From Candidatus Hydrogenedentota bacterium (lineage in GTDB: Bacteria > Hydrogenedentota > Hydrogenedentia > Hydrogenedentales > SLHB01), in NCBI GenBank assembly GCA_029552745.1, contig JAKPDK010000070.1, forward strand, positions 518,925-582,924: 64,000 nt of DNA, in the 5' to 3' direction. A program made the translations under genes and the position numbers. Position 1 is the stretch's first letter, and every line of letters begins with the position of its first letter. Below are positions 1 to 9,761 of the stretch, one piece after another. A model generated the notes under the pieces. That model did no database searches. It worked only from the letters and a program-made list of their open reading frames with translations, and had not been told where the DNA came from.

Positions 1-261
1 GTCTGCATTCTGAGCAAAAGATGCCCCGTCTTTTGTTCTAAATTCTGACGTCTTCTCGCCTGTATTTTTCAGAGGCTTGACGAAAATGCGTATCGCGGCG
101 TCCTGATTCTTTTCACGGACTCGTTTTGCGGTCTGTTCATCCATGAGGAGTACACTTTGGGAAACACTATGCTCTAATGCGAAGCGTATGGTCTCTTCGA
201 GCAATAACTCAAATGTCTGAAGATCATCAAAAAAGGTAATATTGCTGCTTTTGCGTTCCAT
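1..261 (-). CDS. Hypothetical protein, truncated by window start
   Basis: An open frame of 87 codons starts at ATG (259-261, minus strand) and runs off the left edge with no stop. The visible part begins MERKSSNITFFDDLQTFELL, is charged and soluble-looking, and has no signal peptide or membrane segment. I do not recognise a family. It lies 63 bp downstream of the L,D-transpeptidase gene on the same strand, so it may be the last gene of that operon. Only the N-terminal part can be judged. Confidence 0.55.
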   Translation of the reverse strand, partial: MERKSSNITFFDDLQTFELLLEETIRFALEHSVSQSVLLMDEQTAKRVREKNQDAAIRIFVKPLKNTGEKTSEFRTKDGASFAQNAD

Positions 262-324
262 CTTATTTCCGTTTTTGTTTACGTTTACGTATCGTCGTTT
301 TCTTTGTATGATTGGTGTCGGTTT

Positions 325-1572
325 TTAGGACGGTGCGCCAGTGTTGTCTTGAGGTGACGCTTCCGAACTGGGTTGAAATGTCTCAACGATTTCTACGGGG
401 GTTGCACGAACGACCAAGTCATAGAGTTCTTCAACGTCTTCCCGTTTGAGTCGTGCGCAACCATGAGAATAGTAGCCTCCGACAGTCTCAGGCCGTATGG
501 TTCCGTGGATTCCCAAATCGGTAGGAAGACCTTCTTCTAAGGGAATCAGGGGCATCCACCGAGTTCCCAGTTCGTTACGCGGATCTCCAGGAGGTATTTC
601 TCCTTCTCCCGGTTTGAACCATGAAGGATCTTTTTGTTTATTGCCGATTTTAAATTTACCCAATGCGGTTTCATGACCAGGCATTCCGAGACCAACAACG
701 TACATCTTGAATAATCCATCTTTATCCATTAGAAAAAGTCGACATTTTGACCGTTCAATGACAATATAAAAGTCCTTCGGCGTGTATTTTAGTCTTTGTC
801 CCACAGATAGCGTTGCGTTTTCGGACAAACCGTTGGCTCGGGTGAGTAACCCCAGTGTCGTATTTAGTTTCAAACCTATATTGATCAGCGTGTCCCCTTT
901 TTGAACCGTGTATATCATGCTTTCGGGGGTAGGCTGAGGTGAGAAAATGAGGGCTACGTTGAGGTCTCCTAATTCTTTTGCAGCTTTTTCCCATTCCTCG
1001 CTCCCCCACGTTGCTTTGGAGCACGCTTTTCTGAAGAAATCGCGAGCTGCAATCAGCTCATCTTGGGCTTTGTGAACCTTTCCCAAGCCAGCTAACGCGG
1101 GAGCATGGAATTCTGCGGGCGCCGAATCGATGACTTTTCGGAAAATCGCTGCTGCTTCATCATTTTTGCCTGCCTGAAGCATGGTCTCGCCGAGTTCAAT
1201 AGCGATTCGAGGGCGATCGGGCTGGTTTTCCGAAGTATCATAAGCTTTCTGGAGCAAATCGATCGCAGTGCCTAGGTTTTCTCGGATTTTTTCAGTTTGC
1301 GCCAGGAGTTCAAGTGTAGCTGTGGGAAGTCTTCCTTGTCTTGCAAGGTTGATTAAGGGGTCGATAATTTTGGCTGCTTCCTCTTTTTTCCCTTGGTCAA
1401 GCAGCTGCAAAGCCAATTTAATGTCATCTTGAGATTTTACGTCACTGGAATCTAAAGCGGTGTCTTTTGAGAAAATCTTCAAATACTGTATCGCCCAAAA
1501 GAGGACAACGATGGAAAGAAAAACAATGACAACAACTTTAACTAGACCGAAGTCTTTTTTTGATCGGGTCAT
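325..1572 (-). CDS. L,D-transpeptidase with TPR, LysM and YkuD domains
   Basis: Predicted cell-wall enzyme that forms L,D-cross-links in peptidoglycan or attaches proteins to it. Seen from the N-terminus: one membrane anchor (about residues 9-29), a helical TPR-like region (about 45-205), a LysM peptidoglycan-binding domain (about 219-264, with VQKGDT) and a YkuD catalytic domain (about 266-396). The catalytic signature is complete: HGT near 356 and SHGCARL with the nucleophile cysteine near 372. I prefer the ATG at 1572; an in-frame TTG at 1578 would overlap the kinase stop codon. The kinase gene ends 2 bp upstream, so the two are probably co-translated. The TPR region may bind a partner; the substrate linkage is not shown by sequence. 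Confidence 0.9.
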   Translation of the reverse strand: MTRSKKDFGLVKVVVIVFLSIVVLFWAIQYLKIFSKDTALDSSDVKSQDDIKLALQLLDQGKKEEAAKIIDPLINLARQGRLPTATLELLAQTEKIRENLGTAIDLLQKAYDTSENQPDRPRIAIELGETMLQAGKNDEAAAIFRKVIDSAPAEFHAPALAGLGKVHKAQDELIAARDFFRKACSKATWGSEEWEKAAKELGDLNVALIFSPQPTPESMIYTVQKGDTLINIGLKLNTTLGLLTRANGLSENATLSVGQRLKYTPKDFYIVIERSKCRLFLMDKDGLFKMYVVGLGMPGHETALGKFKIGNKQKDPSWFKPGEGEIPPGDPRNELGTRWMPLIPLEEGLPTDLGIHGTIRPETVGGYYSHGCARLKREDVEELYDLVVRATPVEIVETFQPSSEASPQDNTGAPS

Positions 1573-1574
1573 GG

Positions 1575-2531
1575 TCAAATCCGTGATTCCGCCAAGCGCG
1601 TCAAGTCAAGCAGTAGTTCAGTAGCTGATTGATACCGCCTGTCCGGATGTTTACGCAAAGCTTTCAAAATAATGCGGTCAAGAGCAGGGGTAATTGATGG
1701 GTTGTACTTCGAAGGCAGCTCAAACTTGTAACTACTGCTCCGAAGCTGCCGTACAAGCTCGTTCTTGTCGGTCGCAGAACAGGGATGTTTTCCGGTGAAG
1801 AGTTCATACATTACAATTCCGAAAGAAAAAATGTCGGAACGTGCATCCAGTGACCCGTTGGCTAGTTGCTCGGGACTCATGTATTTTCTGGTTCCTCCTG
1901 TTTCCCGTAGTCGCCGTGTGCGCCAACTGGCATCAGACTTTGATAAACCGAAATCCACAATCTTAACTTTCTGTAAATCACGGGAAATTAAGAAGTTATG
2001 TGGTTTGATGTCTCTATGAACTACTTTGTTCTGATGAAGATAATCGAGACCTCTACATAACCGAGTAATAATATCAAGCATTTGCGCCATGGTAAGGTCG
2101 CGGTCTTGAATGTGTTTCATGAGGTTATGGCCATCGATATACTCCATAATGAGGCAGCGTCGGATATTTCCATTCACGTCCTCTTGTTCCACAATCTCAT
2201 TATGAAGCCGGACGATGTTTTCATGTTCCAGAGAGGCGGCTATCAGAATCTCCCGACCAAGATAGTCCCTTTTTCTTCTTTTTTTGTCAACGTCGTAACG
2301 TCTATCGAGGACTTTGATGGCAACGGTGATGTCTCTTTGTCTATCTATCGCTTTGTACACAGTGCCCATTCCCCCTCTTCCGATGGGCGCCACGATTTCA
2401 TAGGGTCCAACATGGGTCAATTCCAACGGAATATCATCCGGGTTGGTGGCTTTATCCTCTCCATCGGGTTCAGGGGCTCCCCCCGCTTTTTTCTCGTTAT
2501 CCTTTTTTCTAAAAAACCACTTCAAAAACAT
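1575..2531 (-). CDS. Ser/Thr protein kinase, PknB-like, cytosolic
   Basis: Eukaryotic-type (Hanks) protein kinase. The glycine loop GRGGMGTVYKA is at 51-61, the ATP lysine in VAIK at about 73, the catalytic loop HRDIKPHN at 172-179 and DFGLS at 193-197. The usual APE is SPEQ near 219-222. The protein ends right after the kinase lobe (318 residues) and has no transmembrane segment or PASTA repeats, unlike many bacterial PknB proteins. A charged tail of about 40 residues precedes the kinase domain. It sits between a MoxR ATPase (31 bp upstream) and an L,D-transpeptidase (2 bp downstream), which suggests a role in envelope control; the substrates are unknown. Confidence 0.92.
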   Translation of the reverse strand: MFLKWFFRKKDNEKKAGGAPEPDGEDKATNPDDIPLELTHVGPYEIVAPIGRGGMGTVYKAIDRQRDITVAIKVLDRRYDVDKKRRKRDYLGREILIAASLEHENIVRLHNEIVEQEDVNGNIRRCLIMEYIDGHNLMKHIQDRDLTMAQMLDIITRLCRGLDYLHQNKVVHRDIKPHNFLISRDLQKVKIVDFGLSKSDASWRTRRLRETGGTRKYMSPEQLANGSLDARSDIFSFGIVMYELFTGKHPCSATDKNELVRQLRSSSYKFELPSKYNPSITPALDRIILKALRKHPDRRYQSATELLLDLTRLAESRI

Positions 2532-2562
2532 TTGCGTTCACCACTTTTCCGATTTGCCATTC

Positions 2563-3519
2563 CTAGCTTTTCTCTATCCAGCTGCCTGTTGGAACAGACA
2601 CTTCTGAAATTATATCACGTAAGACGCTATAACTTGTCACCCTTCGGAGTCTGCTTTCTGGGTTAAGTATCAGTCGATGTTCGAGGATAGGATGTGCCAA
2701 TGCTTTGACGTCATCAGGTATGGCATAGCTTCGACCTTGAACGGCAGCGAAAGCTTGCGTTGCGCGAAACAGGGCCAGGGTCGCACGAGGACTTGCTCCC
2801 ACAGTCAGGTGTGCTGAATCGCGAGTTCTTGCTATAAGGCGAAGCATGTATTCCCGCACTTTTTCATGAACCGTGATTTCTCTAACAGCGGCTTGCATTC
2901 TCCTGATCGTCACGGGGTCCGTAACTGCTTGAAGGGTGTCTAGAGGGTGGCTAGTTCGCTGTCTTTCTATCATTTCGGCTTCGGCGATTAAGCTGGGATA
3001 TCCCATACTGAGTCGCATCATAAACCGGTCTAATTGGGCTTCAGGCAAGGGGAAAGTCCCTTCATGTTCCACAGGATTCTGAGTTGCAAACACAATGAAA
3101 GGCTGCTCCAGTTTATAGGTTTTCCCATCCACCGAAACTTGTCCTTCTGCCATCGCTTCCAGCAAGGCAGACTGGGTTCGGGGTGTGGCGCGATTGATTT
3201 CGTCTGCAACAACCATTTGCGAAAAAATCGGGCCCGGACGGAATTCAAATTCCTGGGTCTTTTGATTATATACCGAGACGCCGGAAATGTCAGACGGTAA
3301 CAGGTCTGGGGTGCATTGAATACGTGTAAACTTACAACCGGTAGAAATGGCCAGTGCCTTCACCAGAACAGTCTTTGCCGTTCCTGGAACATCCTCCATC
3401 AACACATGACCGCCCGCAAGTACCGATGTCAAGGCAAGTTTAATCACGTTAGTCTTGTCCAGCACGACTCGAGCAACGTTGGAGATTATTGCTTTTATAT
3501 TGTCTCGAAACTCACCCAT
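2563..3519 (-). CDS. MoxR family AAA+ ATPase
   Basis: AAA+ chaperone-like ATPase of the MoxR group, 318 residues. The Walker A motif DVPGTAKT (about 43-50), Walker B VVADEINRA and sensor-1 region FATQNPVEHEGTFPLPEAQLDRF-type signature (first 20 residues match the family closely) are all intact, followed by the C-terminal lid. MoxR proteins usually sit beside VWA-domain proteins. Here the neighbours are a kinase and an L,D-transpeptidase, and the VWA/DUF58 partners lie 18 kb away with a second MoxR paralogue. It is probably the first gene of the operon; the ATG at 3519 has an AGGA about 11 nt upstream. Confidence 0.92.
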   Translation of the reverse strand: MGEFRDNIKAIISNVARVVLDKTNVIKLALTSVLAGGHVLMEDVPGTAKTVLVKALAISTGCKFTRIQCTPDLLPSDISGVSVYNQKTQEFEFRPGPIFSQMVVADEINRATPRTQSALLEAMAEGQVSVDGKTYKLEQPFIVFATQNPVEHEGTFPLPEAQLDRFMMRLSMGYPSLIAEAEMIERQRTSHPLDTLQAVTDPVTIRRMQAAVREITVHEKVREYMLRLIARTRDSAHLTVGASPRATLALFRATQAFAAVQGRSYAIPDDVKALAHPILEHRLILNPESRLRRVTSYSVLRDIISEVSVPTGSWIEKS

Positions 3520-3713
3520 AACAGTATTTCCTAATGATAAGGATCATACCTTCCAGGACAAGATAACACAACCGACCGTCAGCACCCTCCGGATTTTTTC
3601 ATTTTCGTCTTGAGACGGCGCCCTGGCGAAAGAACCCTGATTAACATAGATTACGTCCTGGGGACTTTGTGGAAGGCGTAGGTGTTCACAACGAGCGAAT
3701 ACGGACGAAGACT

Positions 3714-4670
3714 TCAGGTCTTTTCCCGGTCTGTTGCAAGAGGCGGCTCGGGAGATAAAGAGGAGATTTTTGTTCTTTCTTCATCAGATAATCGGTAATC
3801 TAAACACGTCAAACTTTCTGCAAATTGTTCAGTCGTGCTTGCTCCGACGATTGCGGAGGTTACGGCGGGGTGTGAAATTGTCCATGCTATCGCAAGCGCG
3901 CCCGGGAGTTTACCCGATTCTTCAGCATAGGAAACAAACTTCTTTACAGTACCTTCATAAGTTGGGTCTGAGTAGCGCTTCTTGTACATTTCGTTATTGT
4001 CTAGTCTGCCTTGTGCGCCGCGCAAATACTTCCCCGTAAGCAGTCCGCCTGCCTGAGGGCTATACACAAGAACTGCCAGGTTCTCTGCGTGTGCCATCGG
4101 GAGTATTTCGACTTCTGCTTGTCGTTTAAGCAGATTATACATGGGTTGAATAGCTACGATAGGGTAAAACCCTTTCACATCACAGACCCATAATGCTTTC
4201 ATAACTTGCCATGCTGAGAAATTTGATACTCCCCCATATAAGATCTTTCCTTGCGTAACAAGTATGTCCAATGCCGATAGAGATTCCTCTAAAGCTGCGT
4301 TATCGTCCCAGTGATGAAGATACAATAAGTCAATTCTGTCTGTATGGAGTCGCTTTAGACTTCCTTCAACTGAGCGAAGGATGTGTAACTTGGAGCTTCC
4401 TCGATCGTTGGGCTTTTCGCTCACGGGAAAATGCACCTTTGTTGCCAAAAATATGTCGTCACGGCATGAAGCGAGAAATCTGCCAACAATTTCTTCCGAC
4501 ACTCCCCTGTTGTAGATATTTGCGGTGTCAAACGAGTTAATACCAATGTCCAGTGCCTTCGACATAATTTGGCGGGACTGTTTTTCGTCAGCTTCCCTAC
4601 CAAACGTCATCGTGCCCAGGGTAATTTGTGAAATTCTAACCCCTGTCTTACCAAAAAACCGATACTCCAT
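3714..4670 (-). CDS. Aldo/keto reductase
   Basis: NAD(P)H-dependent oxidoreductase of the aldo/keto reductase superfamily. The family's catalytic tetrad is visible: Asp and Tyr in FDTANIYNRG, Lys in LATKVHF and His in LLYLHHWD. C-terminal VGAST binds the cofactor phosphate in relatives. I use the ATG at 4670, which has AGGA upstream; an in-frame TTG at 4676 is less likely. It stands alone on the minus strand, 55 bp from the peroxiredoxin gene. The physiological substrate cannot be told from sequence. Confidence 0.9.
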   Translation of the reverse strand: MEYRFFGKTGVRISQITLGTMTFGREADEKQSRQIMSKALDIGINSFDTANIYNRGVSEEIVGRFLASCRDDIFLATKVHFPVSEKPNDRGSSKLHILRSVEGSLKRLHTDRIDLLYLHHWDDNAALEESLSALDILVTQGKILYGGVSNFSAWQVMKALWVCDVKGFYPIVAIQPMYNLLKRQAEVEILPMAHAENLAVLVYSPQAGGLLTGKYLRGAQGRLDNNEMYKKRYSDPTYEGTVKKFVSYAEESGKLPGALAIAWTISHPAVTSAIVGASTTEQFAESLTCLDYRLSDEERTKISSLSPEPPLATDREKT

Positions 4671-4725
4671 GAACAAGAAATCCTACACACTCGACTTAGA
4701 CTGCAGGTTAGTACACTGGCTGAAA

Positions 4726-5301
4726 TTAGTCAGAACTATTTAATTTTTTCAGCGCTTCGTAAAGTGGTTCTTTTTCATTATCAACTTGGTAACTCTTGTC
4801 AATATAAGAAATCCGTCCTTGCTTGTCGACCAAGAAAACACACCGTGTCGCATTGCCGGAACTGGATGTCGGCACGTTGTAAGCTTCGATAATTTTATGT
4901 TCGGGGTCTCCCACGACCGGGAATGGGTAATTATAATGTTCTTTGAATTTGTCGCTGTCTTCTTGGTTATCTGCGCTGACAGCGATAATCTGCAAGTTGA
5001 GCTTGCTCAGTTCTTCAAAATCGTCTCTATAGCCACAGAGCTGTTTCGTGCAACCCGGTGTGAATGCTTTCGGATAAAACGCGACCAGGACATTCTTTTT
5101 TCCTCGAAAGTCACTCAGTTTGCTCTTGATTGGTTTTCCCTCGGGATTTTTTCCTGAGACAAATTCAAAGTCAGGAGCGACCATGCCGACGTCCAACTGT
5201 GGTTGGTCGTCATCTTTTTTGTCCGTATTTTGAACATTCGGAGCGCACAACAAGAAACTGAAAGCAAAACCCAACGCAATATGACTCATTCCGTAACCCA
5301 T
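4726..5301 (-). CDS. Thiol peroxiredoxin, Bcp/AhpC-TSA type, exported
   Basis: Thioredoxin-fold peroxidase that reduces peroxides. The peroxidatic motif AFTPGCTKQLC shows a peroxidatic cysteine and a second cysteine five positions later, the spacing of atypical 2-Cys Bcp enzymes. Unlike cytosolic Bcp it carries an N-terminal hydrophobic signal (about residues 6-20) followed by a polar linker, so export to the periplasm is likely. The leader ends in FLLC, which is a poor lipobox. The frame is 191 residues and ends with a complete AhpC/TSA domain. A redox role beside the aldo/keto reductase is possible but not shown. Confidence 0.9.
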   Translation of the reverse strand: MGYGMSHIALGFAFSFLLCAPNVQNTDKKDDDQPQLDVGMVAPDFEFVSGKNPEGKPIKSKLSDFRGKKNVLVAFYPKAFTPGCTKQLCGYRDDFEELSKLNLQIIAVSADNQEDSDKFKEHYNYPFPVVGDPEHKIIEAYNVPTSSSGNATRCVFLVDKQGRISYIDKSYQVDNEKEPLYEALKKLNSSD

Positions 5302-5466
5302 AGTTTGTCATCCTTTCTTCCATTAACAGTCTTAACTGTACCTTCTAGAAAACAAAGGAAGAAAAGGATTTATTCAGAAGAAAAACAACCAAAAACAATC
5401 GTTCTTCCCTTATGATAGCCAATGCAAGCAAGTTTGCGTTTCAGCAATATCTTCTGTGTTTTGACC

Positions 5467-6570
5467 TCAACCGTGTTTTTGTTGGAAATCTTTCATGAAT
5501 GCGCAAAGCGTTTCAACGCCTTCCAGAGGCATCGCATTATATATGGATGCGCGACACCCTCCGACCGATCTGTGCCCTTTCAACTCTGTGAGTCCAACGC
5601 TTGTTGCCTCTCGAACGAACTCTTTTTCCAGATCTTCCGAGGGCAATCTCCAGGTCACGTTCATGTTGGAACGCCATTTGGGCTGCGCATGGCCTTTGTA
5701 AAAGCCATTGCTTTCGTCGATGACCTTATATAGCAGTGAGGCCTTCTTCGTATTGTTTTCTGCTACTCTCTCGAGAGTTTTGAACGTGTCCAGTAACCAG
5801 TTTGTTACAAGCATGATCATGTAGATGGCGAATGTTGGCGGTGTGTTGTACAACGAATTCTCCTCCGCCATAAGTTTGTAATTGAGAAGAGAAGGCAAGG
5901 TTTCGGAAGATCGTTCCAACAAGTCTTCACGAATGATGACCAACGCCACACCGGAAGGCCCGATATTCTTTTGCGCCCCTGCATAGATGATCCCATATCG
6001 TTCCACGGGAATGGGTCTTGATAGAATGTCAGAGGACGCGTCACAAACTAGCGGGATATCGCCAACGGACGGTTCTGCTGGGAACTGAACGCCTTGAATA
6101 GTTTCATTTGAAGTGAAATGGACATACGCTGCATCTGGGCTGAGTTTCAACTCATCTCTGTCGGGTACGCGGACATAGTTCTCATTCTTGCCATCCCAAG
6201 CGATATTTACGGTACCTTCTTTTTTGGCTTCTTTTGCTGCTTTGCCACCCCACGATCCGGTTATAATATAGTCTGCGGGCTTACCTGATCCCCTAAGAAG
6301 ATTCATGGCGACCATGGAGAACTGGAGGGACGCACCACCTTGAAGAAATAGAATGCGATAGTTGTCAGGTACCCTCAACAATGTTTTCACGTTCGCCTTC
6401 GCTTTTTCCAGTATTTCGGAAAATGTCTTTGAGCGATGGCTGATCTCCATTACGGATGCGCCTACGCCGGGTAGTGCGAGCAAGTCTTTCTGTGCCTGCT
6501 TTAATGCGGGAACTGGCAAGACAGCGGGCCCCGCAGAAAAATTGAAAACACGTTTTACATCTTGATCCAT
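5467..6570 (-). CDS. serC: Phosphoserine aminotransferase
   Basis: PLP enzyme that converts 3-phosphohydroxypyruvate and glutamate to O-phosphoserine in serine synthesis, and can serve pyridoxine synthesis. The N-terminus FNFSAGPAVLP and the PLP-lysine site YAGAQKNIGPSG are diagnostic of SerC. The length of 367 residues is normal. The ATG at 6570 is preceded by GGAG. No serA or serB lies next to it; the flanking genes are a peroxiredoxin and a divergent glycosyltransferase, so it is probably transcribed alone. Confidence 0.96.
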   Translation of the reverse strand: MDQDVKRVFNFSAGPAVLPVPALKQAQKDLLALPGVGASVMEISHRSKTFSEILEKAKANVKTLLRVPDNYRILFLQGGASLQFSMVAMNLLRGSGKPADYIITGSWGGKAAKEAKKEGTVNIAWDGKNENYVRVPDRDELKLSPDAAYVHFTSNETIQGVQFPAEPSVGDIPLVCDASSDILSRPIPVERYGIIYAGAQKNIGPSGVALVIIREDLLERSSETLPSLLNYKLMAEENSLYNTPPTFAIYMIMLVTNWLLDTFKTLERVAENNTKKASLLYKVIDESNGFYKGHAQPKWRSNMNVTWRLPSEDLEKEFVREATSVGLTELKGHRSVGGCRASIYNAMPLEGVETLCAFMKDFQQKHG

Positions 6571-6627
6571 TGTACATCTCCAGTTCGTTGAATTTGGTCT
6601 GCTAGCTGACCCAAGCTTGTGTCCGTA

Positions 6628-6657
6628 ATGCTACCCGCTTTGTTCTGGTATTTTCAA
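6628..6657 (-). promoter_or_regulatory. Candidate promoter for serC
   Basis: On the minus strand TTGAAA (6652-6657) and TAGCAT (6628-6633) are 18 bp apart, about 57 bp upstream of the serC start. The -35 box overlaps a short inverted repeat, TTTCAA-tt-TTGAAA at 6652-6665, that could be an operator. Hexamer match is moderate. Confidence 0.35.
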
Positions 6658-6789
6658 TTTTGAAATCTTGGTAGAGGTCATGCCATTTTCAAAAGGAAAA
6701 GTTGTCTCCAACTTACTCAGGCATATAGGATGTATCCACGTGACAATAGGGTAGACATCTGATGGTGATATTCAAAGGATGAGCGGGAC

Positions 6790-7578
6790 GTGGTCGGTGG
6801 CAAAAAGGTCATAGTTGTTATGCCGGCATACAATGCAGAGAGAACGCTGGAAAGAACTCACAAGGAGGTTCTCGAGCAGGAAGTCGTCGACGAGGTTATC
6901 GTCGTGGATGATGCGAGCTCGGATCGCACCACGCCGATTGCTGAGTCTTTACCTAAGACCTACGTATACCGTCACGCTTCGAACCGCGGATATGGTGCCA
7001 ATCAAAAGACATGTTACCGACTGGCATTGGAGCGTGGTGCTGACATCGTGATAATGGTGCATCCTGACTACCAATATACTCCCAAACTAATCCCAGCTAT
7101 GGCGGCGATGATTGCTTGTGGGCTCTATCATTGCGTACTTGGCTCGCGAATTCTGGGGGGCAATGCCGTGAAACAGGGCATGCCCTTATGGCGTTATATT
7201 GCAAACCGTTTTCTAACACTGGTGGAAAACTGGTTTTTTAATGCGAAACTTTCTGAATATCACACGGGATATCGGGCCTTTTCCAGAGAACTCTTACAAA
7301 AACTACCTCTTGAAAAAAACTCCGACGATTTTGTTTTCGATAATCAAGTGTTGGCTGAGGTGTTGTGGTTGGGCTATACCGTGGCGGAAGTCAGCTGTCC
7401 AACGCGATACTTCCGAGAAGCCTCTTCTATCAATTTCCGCCGTAGTGTTCAGTATGGACTTGGCTGTTTAGCAACTGCGATTTTGTTCCGGCTTGCGCGA
7501 ATGGGCATTGTCCGTAGCGAACTTTTCCCAAAAATTGAACGACCGGACCACCGGATCGGCGGCAGTCCGGTCGCCTGA
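6790..7578 (+). CDS. Glycosyltransferase family 2, DPM1-like
   Basis: GT-A fold glycosyltransferase, 262 residues, probably adding a sugar to a lipid carrier at the inner face of the membrane. The N-terminal VVMPAYNAERT opens the nucleotide-sugar domain, followed by DEVIVVDDASSD and a metal-binding region near MVHPDYQY. The C-terminal half contains GYRAFSRELL and SCPTRYF as in dolichol-phosphate-mannose-synthase-like enzymes. There is no clear membrane segment. The start is a GTG at 6790; AAAGGATGAG lies just upstream. It is divergent from serC and ends 20 bp from glnA, so it is monocistronic. Confidence 0.9.
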   Translation: MVGGKKVIVVMPAYNAERTLERTHKEVLEQEVVDEVIVVDDASSDRTTPIAESLPKTYVYRHASNRGYGANQKTCYRLALERGADIVIMVHPDYQYTPKLIPAMAAMIACGLYHCVLGSRILGGNAVKQGMPLWRYIANRFLTLVENWFFNAKLSEYHTGYRAFSRELLQKLPLEKNSDDFVFDNQVLAEVLWLGYTVAEVSCPTRYFREASSINFRRSVQYGLGCLATAILFRLARMGIVRSELFPKIERPDHRIGGSPVA

Positions 7579-7598
7579 ACAAGAAGTAGGCTTCTCAA

Positions 7599-9023
7599 TC
7601 ACACATCAAAGTACAAGTGGAACTCGTAGGGATGGGGGCGCAGATTGACAGCAAGCACTTCCCGGTTTCTCTTGTAATCGATCCAGGTCTGCAGCACGTC
7701 GTCGGTGAAGACTCCGCCTTTTGTTAAGAAGTCATGGTCTTTTTCCAGACTTTCAAGAGCTTGTTCCAGACTCCCCGGCATTTGAGGAATCAAAGCCTTT
7801 TCTTCTGGAGGGAGGTCATATAAGTCTTTATCCATCGGTTCGCCCGGGTCAATTCGGTTTTGAATGCCATCAATTCCAGCCATTAGCATGGCGGAGAATG
7901 CCAGGTAAGGATTGCAGCTCGGGTCTGGCGGGCGAAACTCCACGCGTTTCGCTTTCGGGTTGGAAGAGTACATCGGTATGCGGCAACAAGCGCTCCGGTT
8001 TCGGCTGGAATAGGCTAAATTCACGGGTGCCTCGAATCCCGGTACCAATCTTTTATAAGAGTTGGTTGTTGGATTGGCAAAGGCGGCAAGCGCATGGGCA
8101 TGTTTCAGTAAGCCTCCGATGTACCAAAGCGCTATTTGACTCAAACCTGCGTATCTGTCGCCGGCAAAAAGCGGCTTGCCGTCTTTCCAAAGGCTTTGAT
8201 GGGTGTGCATGCCGGAACCATTGTCTCCAAAAAGGGGCTTGGGCATGAAAGTTACAGTTTTACCAGCCCGAACCGCGGTGTTTTTGACAATATACTTATA
8301 CATGCTCAACTTGTCCGCCATGACTGTGAGGGTATCAAAGCGTAGGTCAATTTCTGCCTGTCCGCCCGTAGCCACTTCATGATGGTGTGCCTCGACTTCC
8401 AGGCCGCATTTTAGCATGTAGTCCACCATGCGGCTACGTAGGTCCTGTTGTGAATCAGCTGGAGGTACAGGGAAATACCCTTCTTTGTAACGCAACTTAT
8501 AGCCTAAGTTGGGGTTCTCACTTCTTCCGCTATTCCAGATGCCTTCCACACTGTCAATTTCGTAGAACGCCATGTTTGACTGATTGTCATACTGGACGTT
8601 GTCAAAGATGAAAAACTCCGCTTCCGGTCCGAAGAATGCCGCATCTGCAATCCCGGTCGAAATCAGATAATTTTCTGCTTTTAGAGCGATTGACCTAGGA
8701 CAACGCGAATACTTTTCTTTTGTTATGGGGTCAAGAATGGTGCAATACAAAATCAATGTCGGGATCTCAGTGAATGGGTCGACCGTAGCCGTCACGGGGT
8801 CGGGTACGACAAGCATGTCGCTTTCGTGGATACTCTGCCATCCACGAATACTGGAACCGTCAAAACCCAGTCCATCTTGAAAAGTCTCTTCCTTGAGTTC
8901 GGACACGGGTATTGTGAAATGTTGCATCAATCCAGGGAAATCCATGAAACGGAGGTCAACGAACCGAATTTCCTCTTTCTTACACAAGGACAAAACATCT
9001 CGTGGCGTTAAATTCTTTTGCAT
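7599..9023 (-). CDS. glnA: Glutamine synthetase type I
   Basis: Forms glutamine from glutamate, ammonia and ATP as a dodecamer. The 474-residue length and motifs match bacterial [30 protein letters not shown] (catalytic and ammonium-site region) and NRSACCRIP. The tyrosine in [10 protein letters not shown], about residue 402, matches the adenylylation site of GSI-beta enzymes, so control by GlnE-type adenylylation is possible; glnE is not in the window. glnB lies 63 bp upstream on the same strand, and GAGAGGA precedes the ATG. Both are probably transcribed from the glnB promoter. Confidence 0.97.
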   Translation of the reverse strand: MQKNLTPRDVLSLCKKEEIRFVDLRFMDFPGLMQHFTIPVSELKEETFQDGLGFDGSSIRGWQSIHESDMLVVPDPVTATVDPFTEIPTLILYCTILDPITKEKYSRCPRSIALKAENYLISTGIADAAFFGPEAEFFIFDNVQYDNQSNMAFYEIDSVEGIWNSGRSENPNLGYKLRYKEGYFPVPPADSQQDLRSRMVDYMLKCGLEVEAHHHEVATGGQAEIDLRFDTLTVMADKLSMYKYIVKNTAVRAGKTVTFMPKPLFGDNGSGMHTHQSLWKDGKPLFAGDRYAGLSQIALWYIGGLLKHAHALAAFANPTTNSYKRLVPGFEAPVNLAYSSRNRSACCRIPMYSSNPKAKRVEFRPPDPSCNPYLAFSAMLMAGIDGIQNRIDPGEPMDKDLYDLPPEEKALIPQMPGSLEQALESLEKDHDFLTKGGVFTDDVLQTWIDYKRNREVLAVNLRPHPYEFHLYFDV

Positions 9024-9086
9024 ACTACGTTCCTCTCTTTAGTCTAATTACTTATTCGGAAATGCTTGCATGATGGGAAGCATATT

Positions 9087-9503
<417 letters not shown>

Positions 9504-9702
9504 CAATTTTACTGGTCTATTTTCACAGCAGGATTTATACCATAGGGCTAAAACTTTCTCAGAACCGCCATTTCCCGTTTAATTTTCGGCTATATTAGAC
9601 GTAAGAACCTTCGTCCCTGCCTTAAGATCATACAAATATGTAGCTTTTTGCGTCTTTCACATACCGGGATGTACGCTGATTTTAAAGTGATTTGCATATG
9701 AG

Positions 9703-9738
9703 AAAAATAGGCCTCTTCGTAGATAACCGAAGAGGCCT
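9703..9738 (-). terminator. Rho-independent terminator after degP
   Basis: A perfect 11 bp stem (9709-9719 with 9728-9738, AGGCCTCTTCG) with an 8 nt loop is followed on the minus strand by A and five T (9703-9707). It lies 24 bp past the degP stop and ends the long Bat-glnD-degP transcript. Confidence 0.9.
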
Positions 9739-9761
9739 GATTTCCAAATCAAACCGGAATT

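Noticed and set aside
2082..2666. Long plus-strand open frame opposite the kinase and MoxR genes
   Set aside because: It is antisense to strongly supported domains and its translation has no recognisable features.
7540..7573. 9 bp inverted repeat (7540-7548 with 7565-7573) at the end of the GT2 gene as a terminator
   Set aside because: It lies within the coding sequence, has a 16 nt loop, and no T-run follows on either strand.
9024..9086. ATGCTT/AAGCAT hairpin between glnB and glnA as an attenuator or riboswitch
   Set aside because: A 6 bp stem with a 10 nt loop and no T-run is too weak, and no known glutamine riboswitch pattern was seen.
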